From Channa striata (taxonomy: Eukaryota; Chordata; Actinopteri; Anabantiformes; Channidae): a stretch of 64,000 bases of DNA. The notes under the pieces are model-generated. The model saw nothing but the letters and a program-made list of their open reading frames with translations. It made no database searches and had not been told where the DNA came from. Below, piece by piece: positions 1 through 13,561 of the stretch. The first letter of the stretch is position 1, and each line of letters opens with the position of its first letter. Location: contig CM065182.1 in assembly GCA_033026295.1 (NCBI GenBank), positions 17,256,715 to 17,320,714 on the forward strand, written 5' to 3'. Made by a program: the position numbers and the translations under genes.

Positions 1-1160
1 CATCACGTGTGTCCAGAAACACAAATGAACAAATGACGGAACCGAAGACAGAGACATTTCACTGGATCCATTTGGTTCCGAAGACGCAAACGGACCGAAC
101 TACGTTGAGATGTGGCTGTCCGCCCTCGCACGACCATCGACGACATGCAGTGGGAGGCTAGGCTATCCCCACCCCCAGCTGAAGGCTGCGAGCATCGCGT
201 AAACTAGGCCCGAGCCTAATTCACAGCTGCCCGTATTCGAGTTTGCGATAAGGTCCAGAGAGAAATCGTCGAATATCGTCGAGCAGGCCCCGTGAAGCGG
301 CCCGAACCGCCGGGCTCCTCTTCAGCATTGTGTCCTTGCTCTTTCTAGAACGAACCTAATCTGCACCTGCGCCTGTGCCGCACTGAAAACGGCTCCTGAA
401 ACGGTGAAAACGCGCAGAAACGCTGTAATTTCAGCGCGTTTAGTTTTCACACCGGCCGTGTCCTTCTCACATCAAACCGGTCCGAACTGGAAAAAAAAAA
501 ATGCGTGCGTGTGTGTGCGGGCTCGAGTGAAACCTCAGAGATACAATAACCCGGCAGACAAAACCCACAGACCCGATGAGTCCCGGTGCCGACGTGCTCA
601 GCCCGGCTCCCGTTTTCACAGAAATCCATCCCCGGGCAAAGAGGTGACAACAGAGAACCAGCCTCGTTTGATTCGAACCCGTCGACACAGCGTTAATCCC
701 ACATAGGCGGCCGGCACCGGTCGTGAGCACGGAACCGGACTTCATTAATGATTCAGGATTAACAAAGGCGCTTTAAAACCACGGGCTACTTACATGTTCT
801 TGTTTGTATCGGCAGGACAGCGGCGCTCGAAGCCGGACTGGAAGTGCTAGCGTGTGCGCTAAGTGGGCAGCAGATGGACGCGAATTAGCTTGCGCGCTCC
901 TGTCTCTCCCCTCTGGCTCCTGTGGTGGCTTGTTGTGGCGTTTCCCTGCCTATATAGTCTAGGAGGAGCGCTGGCTTGTGTCTCCCACTGAGATGTGTCC
1001 CCTCGCTGCTAGACCCCCCTGTTCTTCTTCGTGCTCCGTCGACGGCGACGCGGGCTATAAGTGGAGCCTGTCTGCGTGCGAGTCCGCGCAGTAATGAAGG
1101 TGTAATAAAGAGCCGCCTGGATTAGGTGGACAAAGATGGCTCGGTGACGTCAATCGGCGA
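1..1160. promoter_or_regulatory. CpG-rich promoter block with CRE and YY1-like sites
   Basis: This stretch is clearly richer in G+C and CpG than the AT-rich DNA to its right, as expected of an unmethylated vertebrate promoter. A perfect palindromic CRE (TGACGTCA) lies at 1145-1152, and a YY1-like AAGATGGC lies just before it at 1133-1140. A second ATGGCG lies near 1364. A TATA-like element on the minus strand sits at 951-956. No coding exon could be supported in any frame here; the short open frames have no recognisable composition. Which gene it serves is not visible. mpp1 starts more than 12 kb away, so it most likely belongs to a gene off the left edge. Confidence 0.5.
794..925 (-). other. 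Probable non-coding first exon of a gene off the left edge
   Basis: On the minus strand a TATA-like box (951-956) is followed about 30 bp later by GC-rich sequence that runs into a consensus splice donor, CAT|GTAAGT, with the exon ending at 794. The exon has no convincing open frame and would be 5' UTR. The start near 920-925 is an estimate from the TATA spacing, not something seen. The downstream exons would lie beyond base 1, so the gene cannot be named. A chance donor in a CpG island remains possible. Confidence 0.3.
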
Positions 1161-2099
1161 GTTTCATGGTGAAATGGGGGAGCGGAGACTTGGGAAACAC
1201 GCCGCTTCCACGCGCAGCGCGGCCGCTGCTTTTATTTGCAGACGCTGGTTCCTCGGACTCGTTTTTTTTTTTTTGCCTTTACAGGCGTTACACGTTACGG
1301 TCACGCTGGGGTTTGAAGATGCTCTAAACAAGGCTATTTTGATTGCGAGTGTGTCTGTCAACAAAATGGCGTTCCTGCGAAAGGGGGTGTGGCCGAGCCT
1401 GGTTATCATTCATGGCAAATATGGACAGGGATGTGGCGGAGAGCAGACCCCGGCTGACAGCAGCTGAACATGCTTTTGTTTGAAGATCCAGGTTTCATCC
1501 ATGTTTCAGAGCAGCTCTGATGTGCGTTACACTGGCCTTGATACTGTAAAGTGTTGTTACAGACGTGGTTGTGTGATTGTCTTTGGGGTCACGTTTGGCC
1601 CTTGAGGCCCTTCAAATTCAGGGGTCGCCAGAGCGAATCATCCTTTTCCACTTCACTCTGTGCAAAACAAAAGATGTGGATCGTTAGATATAAGAGGAAT
1701 TGTGATTAGGTTAGTCAATTCTACTTACTTTATCTTTGTGGTTGTGAAATCTGTTTTCAAATGGTTGATTTTATTTACATTTATAATTCATTTATAATGG
1801 TTTTTCTGACATTGGTAACATTAGTGATTATATAGATACAAGGTAGCTATTCAAATCTTACTTTGTTGTCATTTTGTCAGTTTTCACTTTACCATCAAGA
1901 GACCCCCTTTTTAAGTTGTTGGGTTTGTTGAATTTTTGTAGCTTACAATAGTAGTACAGCATCCACATCTAAATCTGGACATAGGCCACAGAGTTTTTTA
2001 TATTTGGACTCTTAGATAGTCTATATATACATTAGTATAGATCCTTGACTCAAGTCCTAGAGTAAACAGCTTTCTTGTTGGTTTAGATTTTCATAGAAT

Positions 2100-2335
2100 G
2101 CCAAGTGGTGTTGGTAGACTGCTTCACACTCACCTATTCCCATTCACAATCATGCACATGCTGACACACTGATGCGGGAGCTACTGTGCAGCTGGTCTGC
2201 ACTCACCGGGAGCAACTAAGTCAGGGCTCAGTGTCTTGGTCAAGGACACTTCAACATGTGGCAGGAGGAGTCTGACAGCAGCGGGATTGGTGAACAATGC
2301 ACCACCAGTGAGGATGACTGTGGGTCAGGTCAAGC
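2100..2335 (+). repeat. Degenerate dispersed repeat, teleost type
   Basis: The segment contains the phrase GTGTCTTGGTCAAGGACACTTC followed by an imperfect tail, a wording met repeatedly in dispersed repeats of fish genomes. Related wording (GCTCAAGGGC or CTCAAGGACAC) recurs here near 37900 and 52010, which supports a repeat rather than unique sequence. The family name and exact ends cannot be fixed by eye. Confidence 0.4.
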
Positions 2336-4192
2336 AGTTGTGAATGCATCAAGCAATAAGCTTCTTGAAAAATGTTACATTATATCTGAGATAGCATTTT
2401 TTTAACATTCCCACTATTGCAATTAACACTTAATCATCCAATTAGTACAAATCCAAAATATTCTAAATCTAACTTGATTTCACTTAACAAATCATCAGTA
2501 TTTACATGACACAGGCTAAAATGTCATGTGACTCACACTCACTGAACCATCACTGAACATTTTGGTCTTGTGTTGTGGAAAACAACACAAGAACAATCCT
2601 TTTATTCTTTGCATATTCATCGTTATTCATTACAATTGGGTATGGGGATTATATCAAATAATTTTATTTCAACAGTCCCTTTAGAAAAATATATGTTTTT
2701 GTAGTCAAATGAAGATCAAAAACAATATTAGACAATATTAGACAAGAAAAATATTAGACAAGAAAAAACCTGTAGTATTATTCTATTCTTCTATTCTATC
2801 CTCTGGATTTCTAGTTTAGTTTATTTTAGACTGCTGTTTCGCAAAGATCTACAGAAACCATGACATCTATAAATACCTAAACAATATTTTCAACAAGGAC
2901 ACAGTATTTGCAGTAAAACTTCGTGGCTGAATGTGACATTATTAAAGGAGTGTTCAAAACAACATGTACCATGGCTGAATGTTAAGTACAGGATAAATGG
3001 AGTGCTTTGTCCCATTAGTCTGTATTTAAATCATTTGAATGCAACTACTGTGGCTACAATTTAAGTACACGCTATGCATAAAATGTGAGCTTACAGCAAA
3101 GGATTGAGTCGCTTCATTCACAGCATAAGCATAAAACCCAGGACACTCTCAGAATTGATGTTTGTGTAAACATGACCACAAGATGGCAATGTCTGACAGC
3201 TCTGCTTCAATGCCAACCTCCCTAAAAATGGTGGATGCTGCATTTTAAGCAAATGTTTTGTATTTTTAATTTATACTTTATATCCTGTGCATACATACAG
3301 TGGTGTGTTCGTTATAATCTCTCTGTTTTTAAAATCTCTATGTGCTAAGAACAAATCATATATTTATTTTTTCAGTATATAAATAAACAGTATATAAATT
3401 GGTTATCTTATCATCCTTAGTTCCCCTTTTTTAAATATAAGGCAGATGAAAACTGAAAATATTGTTACAGTGAAAGTTGGAGATTTGGGATAAACTATTA
3501 CAGTGCTGCAGATCTCTTTTCTGCCAGTCCACTAACAACACAGTGTTGCAGTCTCTTGCTAATGCTTTTACTTCCATGGCTCTGTATGTCTTATTCACTT
3601 ATTTGCATGTATTCAATTCAAAATGATTATTTAATTTAACAAATGTTCAAAGTTTAAATCATTTAAGGTTTCATATATTTGAAACAAAATACAAAACAAT
3701 ATTTAACAATGGAATAAAATAATTTGATTTTGTTATGTACTTGATTCTGCCAGCACCAAGCTGCATAAAGCTGTTCTGCATAAAAACTGTGAACAAATTC
3801 ATTGTCATGTATAACCTGTTACCTACTTCTCCCACATTGTCAATGAGGGAAGACTTCTACAGCTGAAACACACAAGTCTTGATCTATAATTGATCAAAGC
3901 CTTGAGCCGTGACTTCTGAAAAAAATTGAAGCAGACGCGAATCTCCTGCACATATAGTTCTATAAAAATTAGTAAGGAGATATAAAGTATAAAATATTCT
4001 GCCCAGACATCATGGTTGACACAGAGAACAAAAATAGGCTCTTATAAAGTATTACTTTAGTTATGTCTCCTGAACATGCTCACTACGGACACTGTATTGT
4101 GTTTCCTGTCTTATGCAGGTGTAGTGGAAGTGCACTTGAGAAATTCCCAAGTAATACTTTTTAAAGGAAACACACGAAACACAGCAGGGAAA

Positions 4193-4198
4193 TTTATT
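4193..4198 (-). terminator. mpp1: Candidate polyadenylation signal of mpp1
   Basis: AATAAA on the minus strand, about 560 bp beyond the mpp1 stop codon. It is the first canonical hexamer I noticed downstream. The hexamer is common in AT-rich DNA, so only the distance supports it. Confidence 0.3.
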
Positions 4199-4755
4199 TT
4201 CTGTTTAAAAGTGCCTTTACAGTACCCCATGAGGTAAACAACTTTGATGAGATAGGACATTGGAGGTTGTCACTAAGACGTTCTGTGTGGAGGACATTAC
4301 CACTTAATGGATGTACGGATATTACAATATCTCAACATCATGGCACAATAAAACAAGAACTGGAAAAAAAAAAGACAGTGGTTTTGAGAATCAATGTTAA
4401 TACACAATAACATTTCTAAATGAGGATTTCATTCACAGTTGTGGTCCTATTTTGCATTTGCTCATGTTCCAATTATTACAAAAGTGTACGACATGACACC
4501 TAAGGCCCTCAAAAGTCTGAAGCACAAATGTCTAAACAGCCAATTAAAAACATCCCTGTTGAGATTCTCCACCTTTTAAAATAAACCTTTCTATATATTG
4601 CTTTTTTTATGTATTTGTGCAAAAATCTCAGTGACAGTTAATATAAACCAAACCCATTCCACCTGGGATATCAATAACTGAGAGGTTTTACGTAAAGAGT
4701 AATATTGCACCGCTTTTCAACGAAAAAAAGGTATTATACTGATGCCAGACAGCTG

Positions 4756-7700
4756 TCAATACACCCACGACACAGGCACCCACTGTGGTGTGGAGGTGGC
4801 GCACTCCATGGCCTCCTCCACACCTTTCACACTTTCATCCACGTCATTGTTGACAAGGACAACATCAAAGAAGTGTCCATATGTGGTCAGAATGGCATCC
4901 GACTCTTTCTGGATCATCTGCAGGTTTTCTGTCTGCAAGGCAAGACACAGGATTAGCAGCTAGTATCTGCAGGAGTTTAGCATTTCAGGATATTTGAGCG
5001 TACTCAGGTAAAGACAGAGCACCTGAGGAGCTGTGTTGGTTGGAGCGATGAATACCACAAGAGGTGCAAAATCAGCAGTCCGCAAGACTTTCAGGGTCTG
5101 TATTAAACGATAAAAAAGGGGAAAAGATGAGAAGAGTATTAATTTACTCAATAAAAGAATCTAAGCAGCTTGTAGAAGGATTAAGTTGAAGTGCTTTTAT
5201 GTAAGATTCGTCCACAAAGAACAACACTTTTTATTAAGCAATGACCATCTTTGTTGTCTCTAGGAAAGGTATCCTGTCACCGTTTCACCTGTCAACGAAG
5301 TGCAGCAGTAGTGTAAATGCAGAGGTAAAAAGAATTCGTCAACCCAGGTTGACCAATGAAAGAATCCTTTTATTGTGCACAGATGTTTCAGCACTATATC
5401 TAACTCATAAAAGAGGAGAGTAACAAATTATTATTCAATTGGGGTTGAACACAGTAGTCAACCTGCAAGGATGATATCTCTGTAATTATAAAATGTTGAA
5501 ATAGGAAACAAATGGAAAAAAGAAAATGTTAGACAACCGTTCACATGTCTATACAATCTAAAAATTGCCTGGACGAAAACGTGTATTGTGAATTACAAAC
5601 CCTCAGCAATTATTAAAACTTGGACAGACTTTTTACCCCAAAATTACTATTAAACCTCCCTAATACTACAATCTTTACTCATACCTTTTTGATATAAGAA
5701 TTTAAATATATGGATTCAGAATTGATGTTACTACCTTAGTTTATTTTTTTGTTCTCTCTGCAACAGCAATGTGCACACAGTTGTCAATATAAAACGGTGA
5801 AAGATTGGCCCCTGTCTTACATATGTTTGTACTATGACAATAAAAAGTGTGGAATTTGTCTGAGAATAATCTGCATGAGGGAATACACATTTAACTTCTC
5901 CCATGAACGATAGCAGGTCTAACTTAACATCAAATCATCATTTTACATTATAAATAACAATTGTTTAATGTTGTTCATGTTAAACTGCAAAGGAAACAGT
6001 CTCAACAGTGGCAAAGTATGTTTATTTTATAATGATGAGGTAATTATTGGGAATCTGTTTGTGAGGTCATGCCAATTGCTGCACAGTATTAAACAATGCC
6101 TGGCTAGAACTCAGTCCTCAGTAGGATTCTGGGCGCTAGAGTCCTCAAAAACTATGAACCCACCTTTGAAACTTACATATTTGCTGAAAAAAACGGTATA
6201 TACAAACCTGTGGCTCTACATCCAGGAGTGCAATTTTTCCCTGATCATGGATTTTCTGGATAGTTTCAAATTTGGTGCCAAACATGTATCCCTGGAAACT
6301 GCCATACTCCAGGAGCTCATTCCCAGAGATGCACTTGGTCATGGCTTCATTAGAGATGAAATAATACTCCTGTCCATTCTCCTCATCCTTACGCTGAGGT
6401 CTGGTAGTGTCTGCATCAGAATGGAATAAAAATGGAAGATTAAGCCAAATTCTAATTTTAAAAGCTTACAGTAGTTGCTCTCTTAAAAACAAAAACTGAG
6501 AGTGTGGATGAACTTACGTGGTGCAGGATAGGAAAATTTCTCTGGGTATTTGGTCAGTAATGCATTTTTGATATGGCTCCTCCCAACACCATGTGCACCT
6601 AAAAAGAGCAGCATTTTTTTCCAAAAACAATCCAACATTAACATAATCACAGTACAGCACCTTTACTGCCATAATTAAACATCAACATTAAATATTTTTT
6701 GGCACATAATTTGCGCATGTAATAAAGTTCTGTACATTAACATAATTATAACAATAACGCAAAACACAGTAACAAATCATGAGAGCAAAGTTCCAAAAAC
6801 ATATGCTCTAATCTTTATGAACACATGAATGTGTACAGATACCTAGAAATTGAAAATAATGTAACTGAGCTGAGGATCTTACCAATCAGCACCAGTGTTT
6901 TCCTTTTAAAAGCAGGAAGCCTAACAACCTCCTCATAGGAAATTACATCCAGCTGGTCAAAAACTGTGAAGAAAGAGATTTGATTTCAGACAAAACCATT
7001 CTATCACAACAAAGACAAACTGCCAGAGACATGATTCGGATGTGATACTCACTGGAGCTGTGTTTAGCCAGGTACTTGTCTTTACACTTCTTTTTCTTTC
7101 CAAATGGACTGCAGGACTGACTGCCCTCTCTGGCCTTGCTTTTGCTTGCCACCCTCCTAAAGACAGATGAGAGCGAGAGAGAGATTTGGGTTAGGCTGGG
7201 AACATTTTGCCCCATTCAAAGGTCTTTGGCAAATGACGTCAAGTACTTAAGGATTAATCACAGGACAGAGCTGGTTACCATTCTTGGAGCTCTGGGGAGG
7301 GTATCAGTCCAGCGAAGTCAGCAGCACTGCTATCCACTCTGCCCTGCCACCAGTTTGGATCCTGCTTGTTGATGATCTGAATGATGTCCCCAGTTTGAAA
7401 CTTCAAACCTGCCTCTTTGCATGGGATGAGGTCATCCTTTGTTGGGTCGTAGTCAAACTGGGCCCTCATGTACATCTGTAACCAGTAGATTCATAAAGGC
7501 CTGACTAATGGTAGACATTGCCAATGTGATCAAAAATCTTCCATCGCCCACAGCAAATACAGTCTCTGATATCTGTGTATTTGACTTTAAACACAGATGT
7601 AAACAGATAACCTCTAGAGCCTTTTTATTTTCAGTTCATGTGTTGCAGAGCATGAACCTAATTCTTAGAAAATGTTTAAAAAATGTGAAGTGCTATAAAA

Positions 7701-10700
7701 AGGACCAGATACTAAAACACCAATATATCCTTTATTCTAGTCATTCTAACCGAAAAACCTGTTTTCACTCTGTCGTTATTCGGGGCTCAATGTGGCTAGG
7801 CTGATGGGTTATGGAAATTGTATTTATTTATTTATATTATTAAATCTATTACACAACAAACGTGAAAAGTGACTAGGCCTGGATGCTTTCAAAAGACACT
7901 TCATATTGCATTCTAAGAATGTGACATCGGAAATTCACCATTCAACACAATATAAGAGTTTGTGATATGATCTTTGGCAGCTCAGTTGACATTGTGAAAA
8001 ATGAGCAATTTTCTCCTGCTGCCACATTTTACGTCTAATTGTGCTGCAAACTAATTTGATCTCCTATAAAAAAAATTCACCAACAGGGCAGGTGCAGCTC
8101 GCCCAAGAATTTTTCTATATTTATTTTGGGAGAGAATGAAACTGAAAACTAAGAATTCTGACTAAACTGTCAAAGATCACATCATGAAAACATGACAACT
8201 TCGACTAAATGAAAACTACTGTTAGTAGATTTAATGAACATTTGTGGTTCCCCTAAGTCACTCCAGTTGCACACAGCCAGTTAATAGTAACTGTGTATTA
8301 ACAGTGGGTGCACTGTAGTGGACTGGATCACCAAAATTATGTTCTTTGAGTATTGGAGTGTAAAAAGCCTATTAATAACATATTAATAGACAACAGGCTT
8401 TTGATTAGACTGCCATCACTGACTAGAGCAAAAACTGAATTTGAAGAAGAATAAAAGAACTGTTGAATAAAGCTCTTTAAATTTATATCATATAAAGCCA
8501 TAAACTGTTGGCTATATGTTTGATTTGTGTTTTATAAATCACTGGCAGATGACCAGCCAGCAGGCATTATTTTTGAACCACTGAAGGCACGTGTGTGTCG
8601 GTTGAGAGAACAATGCCTTGCAGTCAGTAGATGGCAGAATGAAACACACTATGCAGCAAAGTGTTTCAAGTCAATCTAGCACAACTAAGGCGAGTGATGT
8701 TCTTTACATTTGAACTTATTTTATAGTCACCTGGTCTGTTCATTGACTAATAGAAGATTCACCTAACGAAGAACCAAATCCTTAATTAAAGAGCTGGATG
8801 TAGAGAGCAAGCCTGGTAGAAAAGCAATCACATTCATTTTCAGCTTTAAAGGGAACGGCTTCATCTGAACTGAAAGCTAATTTTCTTGGTTTACTCATAA
8901 AAGCAGTTTGGAGAGCTCAAACATGACAACTGCATTCACTCAGATCAAAAGCAACAGACACCACGAGACAGAAGCCTGAAGAAGTCTGCTGGCAGTGTTA
9001 CCTCGCAGGGTCGGGAGCGACTCTGTAGGTTGGGAATGATCTTCATCGTCACTACTCCATTGGTTTCTTTCTGTATGGAAAGATGAAACAGTTGTTAACA
9101 TATACACCTTTAGTCATAAATGGGAGGTAAAGAGAGTAAAGGGATTGTAAAGTATGAGTAATCAACTTACTAGTATCTTTTGTAGCTGGTCTACAGAATG
9201 GTTTGTCACACTTTTACCATTTATCTCTGTTATTTCATCACCTTCGTGTAAGGACCCTGGTAAGAAGAACCACAGCAAACAGAAATTCAACCAGTTCCAT
9301 CCCTGCAGTTCTACTATTATGTGCACTAGCAGCACTGAAGTGATATGTTATCTCCTGGGAGATAAGCCAAAGATAATAAATTACACAAAATCTAAAATAA
9401 AAATGAGATGATTAAGGACTAAAACCCATGTAAGACATTTGATTTATGTCTTATTAGGACATTAGTCAGGTGTCCCCCGGTAACCTCTGATGCTCAAGAC
9501 AAATTTGCTGAGACTGCGAGGGCAAAGAACCATTGAAATACGACTGACCTTTTGGGTACACTACCTTCTTTCTAAAACACTGACATTCAGCACAACCCCC
9601 AACATCAAAATGGGATTAAATACCTTGTCTGTGAATCATCCCCCCGTGCAAAATTCTGGCCACAGTGCACCTCTGTTTGTCGTTCAGCTTCAGTGTGACC
9701 CCCTAGTGAGATACCAGCACAGTAAATGAGCAGGAATCAGCGAACCCAGTCTAAAGAAGTGTGTCTGCATGTACTGGTCGTCAGCATACCATTGGCTCTG
9801 AAGCGCTCTTTTCAAACGCGACTTCTTTCATCCTGGTGAGTTCAGTGCCGTTCATGTGTCCAGAACTAATGTCAGTGTAAACGTCAGCCCCTTTGTTCTC
9901 ATAGGTTTGCATAGCTGCCTGCTCAAAGACAAAAACATACATAAGACAGAGATTTAAAGCCTTATTTGACACAAAATTAAGATCATCTTTGTTCAAAACA
10001 AAGATTGTGCAATTAATTATATGACATTTTCAAAAAAGAATTTTGGTCAGTTCATTGGGACGCATAAGATGATGATCACACTGGTATTTCCAATAACTGC
10101 AGTGAAAGCTTTTGCCTGCCCTTTGCCAACTGCTAAGTTTCATTTGTGGTTTCAACATATGTTCAAGGTTGAACATTAACCCGGACTTTTAACACCTCAT
10201 TAATCAGGACCAGTGATCTGGTCCGCCAGGCTAATGTGGTCATGGATACCACCAGTCTCATCGGGTGATCGCATCAAAGATCAGTACTAACGTAAGGGAT
10301 TTAATTGTTTTTGGACAATCTAAGAATAGGGTTTGAATTCATTTTCACCGCCTGTGCTTAAGATTAAAGAACAGAGAAGAAAGGCTGGAATAGATGGTTT
10401 GTATTGCACTTCCACAGTTCAATAAAGCCAAAGAAAAATCTGACAACAGGAAATGCAATATCCTCATAGCATCAACAGATGTACTCTCCGGTCCTGATCA
10501 CTCTTAGTGATCCTCAAAGAATCCTACCAACATCTACCGATAGAACATGGAAAGTAAATTCTGAACAATTAGTGCATTGTTTCACAAAAGGTTTAAAAAA
10601 TGGCTACTAAAAATTACATCAGAGACATGATTACCTGTGTCAGCACAAGCTTCATCCATGAAAATGATGCATCAGCACTGATTCAGCAAAGAAATATATA

Positions 10701-13561
10701 ATCTATCTTCCAGCATCAGCACTACAATAAACCAGTAAATATCGCGATCACCCTTGTCCTCCTCTCGTATAGCCTCAGCCACAGCAGCACTTTGGAGTGT
10801 AATCCAAAGTAAAGTTATTATCTTTAACAATAACATGTGTGCACCTTAACCGTGCTGATGATTTCCTTGCCCTTCACAGAAAACACAAGGATTTTATAAA
10901 ACTCTGGAAGACAGACTATTTGTACAGTTTTGTGTTCACATTAGAGATGCTGAGTCACGAAATAACAGAATAAAATTGAGTTACAACTGTTGGCCAGTTG
11001 TTTTTCTGTGCAGCCTGACAGTTGTTTACCAGACTTGTGCTGGTACTGTAAGTATGTCAGGGCTCTGCTGTACCAGGGAGAAGTATTTGGACATGGTCTC
11101 ATGCTGAACAGATCAGATTACATCCTGCGAAGAGTCTGTACAGAAGCTTCGCCACAACACGTTCTGACATCCGTGTTTATTAATGCCGATTACGCTCTTA
11201 TGTTCAAACTTTTATTTTGGGAAAAAATAAATTCTTATCTTTTAGATGTTAGGACAGGATGCTAAAACATGTGACATTGTACCAGTTTGGCAAGTTTCTA
11301 ATGTTTTGCCTTTCCTCTTAATATTGTATATGAGCAATACAAAAATCTTCTCCTGTAGACATTAGAAACCTTTATTACTCTGAAAGCAGTGTCACTCAGG
11401 AACGAGTTGGATCAGACTCACAAAGGTTAAATTTGAAGGTCAAACACTATCACTGTGATAATCTGCTTTATTACTGCACAAAACAGCTGCAGAACATCCA
11501 CTGATTGAGTTATAAATGCCAAGTACACAGTGGCTTCACACAGATCTTAGACATTTAGATGAAAACATGTTTTTGATTTGTCATTGTGAGTAATTGAGTG
11601 TAGGCTGATGTTCAAAATGGCAGTTTTATCCATTCTGAGCCCATTGTGAAGCCACTGATTAGCTTTGAATTAGTAATGAAAAGGCCTTTTTAATTAAATC
11701 GTGTGACAATGAGCTCAATCAGCTCTATCACCCACACTCATTCAAACCCCTGTTAAAGGTCAGCACATTTGACTATAAGTAGGGTCAGAAAACCTTGTCA
11801 GAACTGTGAATACCAGCTTCGGGTGTGGCTAAGCAACGCGCTTCCTGTTCTGGACGGGTACTTGGTTTAAGTAAAATAACATAAACGATAGACTGTATGT
11901 GCACATCAGAAACCTGCCGAAGACACTATAAAAATCCCTTTCTGTTATCTGTACCGTGATCTAATGTGACTGACGACATTCGAGTGCAATCACTCTCTTT
12001 CTTATCTGTTCTTTCTGTCCCATTCAAGTCAAGGAACATTAATAATTAATCCTTTGCCCTTGTAGGATTTGGGGCGGTTCCCTTGTCAACCGGCTTAGGG
12101 AGTATTGATCCTTTGAAGAAGAAACACATTACAAGCTCAAAATCTGACCGTTGGGTTGCTGAAAGAAAAACAGTGTGAGTAATGGGCCTTTCACACAAAC
12201 TCACAGGCTAAAGCTGCTGGAAAAGATGACACACAACAGCTGGAAGACATGTTGACATTAAAGTAGGACATTCAGTCCTCTGTCTTGGCCTTGGTCTCAT
12301 ATATGCCTAGTGTTATTTGGGTCCTAATGCCGTGCACTTTATCTCATTTCACAAAAGTCATGTATTTGTCCTTACATTTCAATGCCATTCAGAGGAAATA
12401 AAGGAAGACACAGGCTTATTTCTGCAGGGTTAGGGCTCAGTGCTAAAGCCTGAATATATCCAGAGCTGTCTCCAGAGGAAAGTAACTCAGTGGAAAGACA
12501 AGAGAAAAACACTCAGCTGTCGGCAGAGCGGCACAGGCTTGGTCACTTCACTCATCCAAACTAAAACAAAGGTGAAGTGTGGAGGCGATGCAGTAAATCT
12601 CCCTCACACCAGTTCCCACATTAGGCAACACTGAAGCACGACGCTCCTAATAAAAAAGTGCTGATGTCAGGAAAGGAGTTTCCTCCTTTCGCAGTTTCCC
12701 TCAGCGGCTGCCTGCTGACTTGCCAAATTCAAAGATTTCAGCACTAGCAGTACAAAGAGTTCCCTGGGTGTCACTGGCTGCCAAATTTCAGGCCTGGAGG
12801 GTTTGAGGATTTTAATCGCAGTAGTCTCCACCCGACCCTTCCTTTTTAATCATTTCAAACGTTTGGACTGTTTCACAGTTTCTGCTCCTACGTGTAGCGG
12901 TTTGTCACTTTAAAAGCCAAGTCAGTGGGTTCACAGTGTGAAAACAGGTTTGAACCTGGTACAGTGGCCTCAGCTGACGGATGGCAGTCAGATGAGCAAT
13001 AACTGTAGGTGAAAATACACAGCAGGGGGAGAAAAAACTATTTCTCATCTCTGTTTGAAAAATCTGGTTTACTGATGTTACTTTAAAATGACTTTGCTAT
13101 CACGTGTTACTATGGGTATTTAGGGATTTTGCTTATGTAAAGTCAATCTGACGTGTGATAGTCATATGTCTTGGAGGAAATGCAGAAGTGAAATTGTCAA
13201 TGCAGCTGACCGAGCATTGCTGAGCAGTGCAGATGTTCGTAACACCCCGAAGATGTACAAGCACATGCCTCATGTTAGATACCAACACATTAAGTTTATT
13301 GAAAATAGAACTCTGTCTATTTTTAGGCACTGAACAAACGCCGCTCACGGGCACCAACATCTGCTTCCCGGAAGCAAACGCTTCACCAAAACCCCAGATA
13401 AATAATGAAATAAATGGGAGGTAAACAGGATACGGTACCTTGTCAGCCTTGGGTTTGTGTTGAAGGAGCTGCTCCAGGTACAGGTCGGAGAGCGCTGTCC
13501 GGACGCTGTTAACAGGCTCCAGAATGACAGCGGCTTCGTTTTTATTGGATTTTAACGTCAT
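4756..13561 (-). CDS. mpp1: MPP1 / p55 membrane-associated guanylate kinase homolog
   Basis: Scaffold protein on the inner face of the plasma membrane; in mammals it links protein 4.1 and glycophorin C. Twelve coding exons with matching phases (high to low): 13561-13439, 9918-9790, 9702-9624, 9256-9171, 9070-9002, 7475-7279, 7156-7053, 6963-6883, 6598-6518, 6410-6208, 5097-5023, 4932-4756. The product is 467 aa, against 466 in human p55. It reads [11 protein letters not shown] near the N-terminus, then a PDZ domain (about 70-158, loop PMGVTLK), an SH3 domain (about 165-228, with NWWQGRV and [11 protein letters not shown]), a basic 4.1-binding hook ([16 protein letters not shown]) and a guanylate-kinase-like domain (about 285-455) ending WVPVSWVY. 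Cys243 in [10 protein letters not shown] matches the palmitoylated cysteine of human p55. The nucleotide loop GAHGVGRS is the degenerate form usual for MAGUKs, so catalysis is not expected. The start is chosen from alignment with MTLK of human MPP1. The ATG exon is preceded by T-run-CAG, so a 5' UTR exon probably lies upstream. Confidence 0.95.

Larger units (their letters stand above)
1161..4755. other. Intergenic region and mpp1 3' flank, no gene seen
   Basis: AT-rich sequence without a recognisable exon on either strand. It holds one degenerate dispersed repeat (2100-2335) and simple A/T-rich runs, such as short TTAGACAAGAAA-type duplications near 2720-2770. The right end should contain the 3' UTR of mpp1, with a candidate polyadenylation signal on the minus strand at 4193-4198. 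Confidence 0.5.

Noticed and set aside
1126..1467. Open frame of 113 codons on the plus strand in the CpG block
   Set aside because: It crosses T-run and low-complexity sequence, has no recognisable domain, and overlaps promoter motifs; it looks like a chance frame in GC-rich DNA.
5968..6429. 153-codon plus-strand open frame
   Set aside because: It is the antisense shadow of an mpp1 exon (6410-6208), whose minus-strand reading is clearly guanylate-kinase-like.
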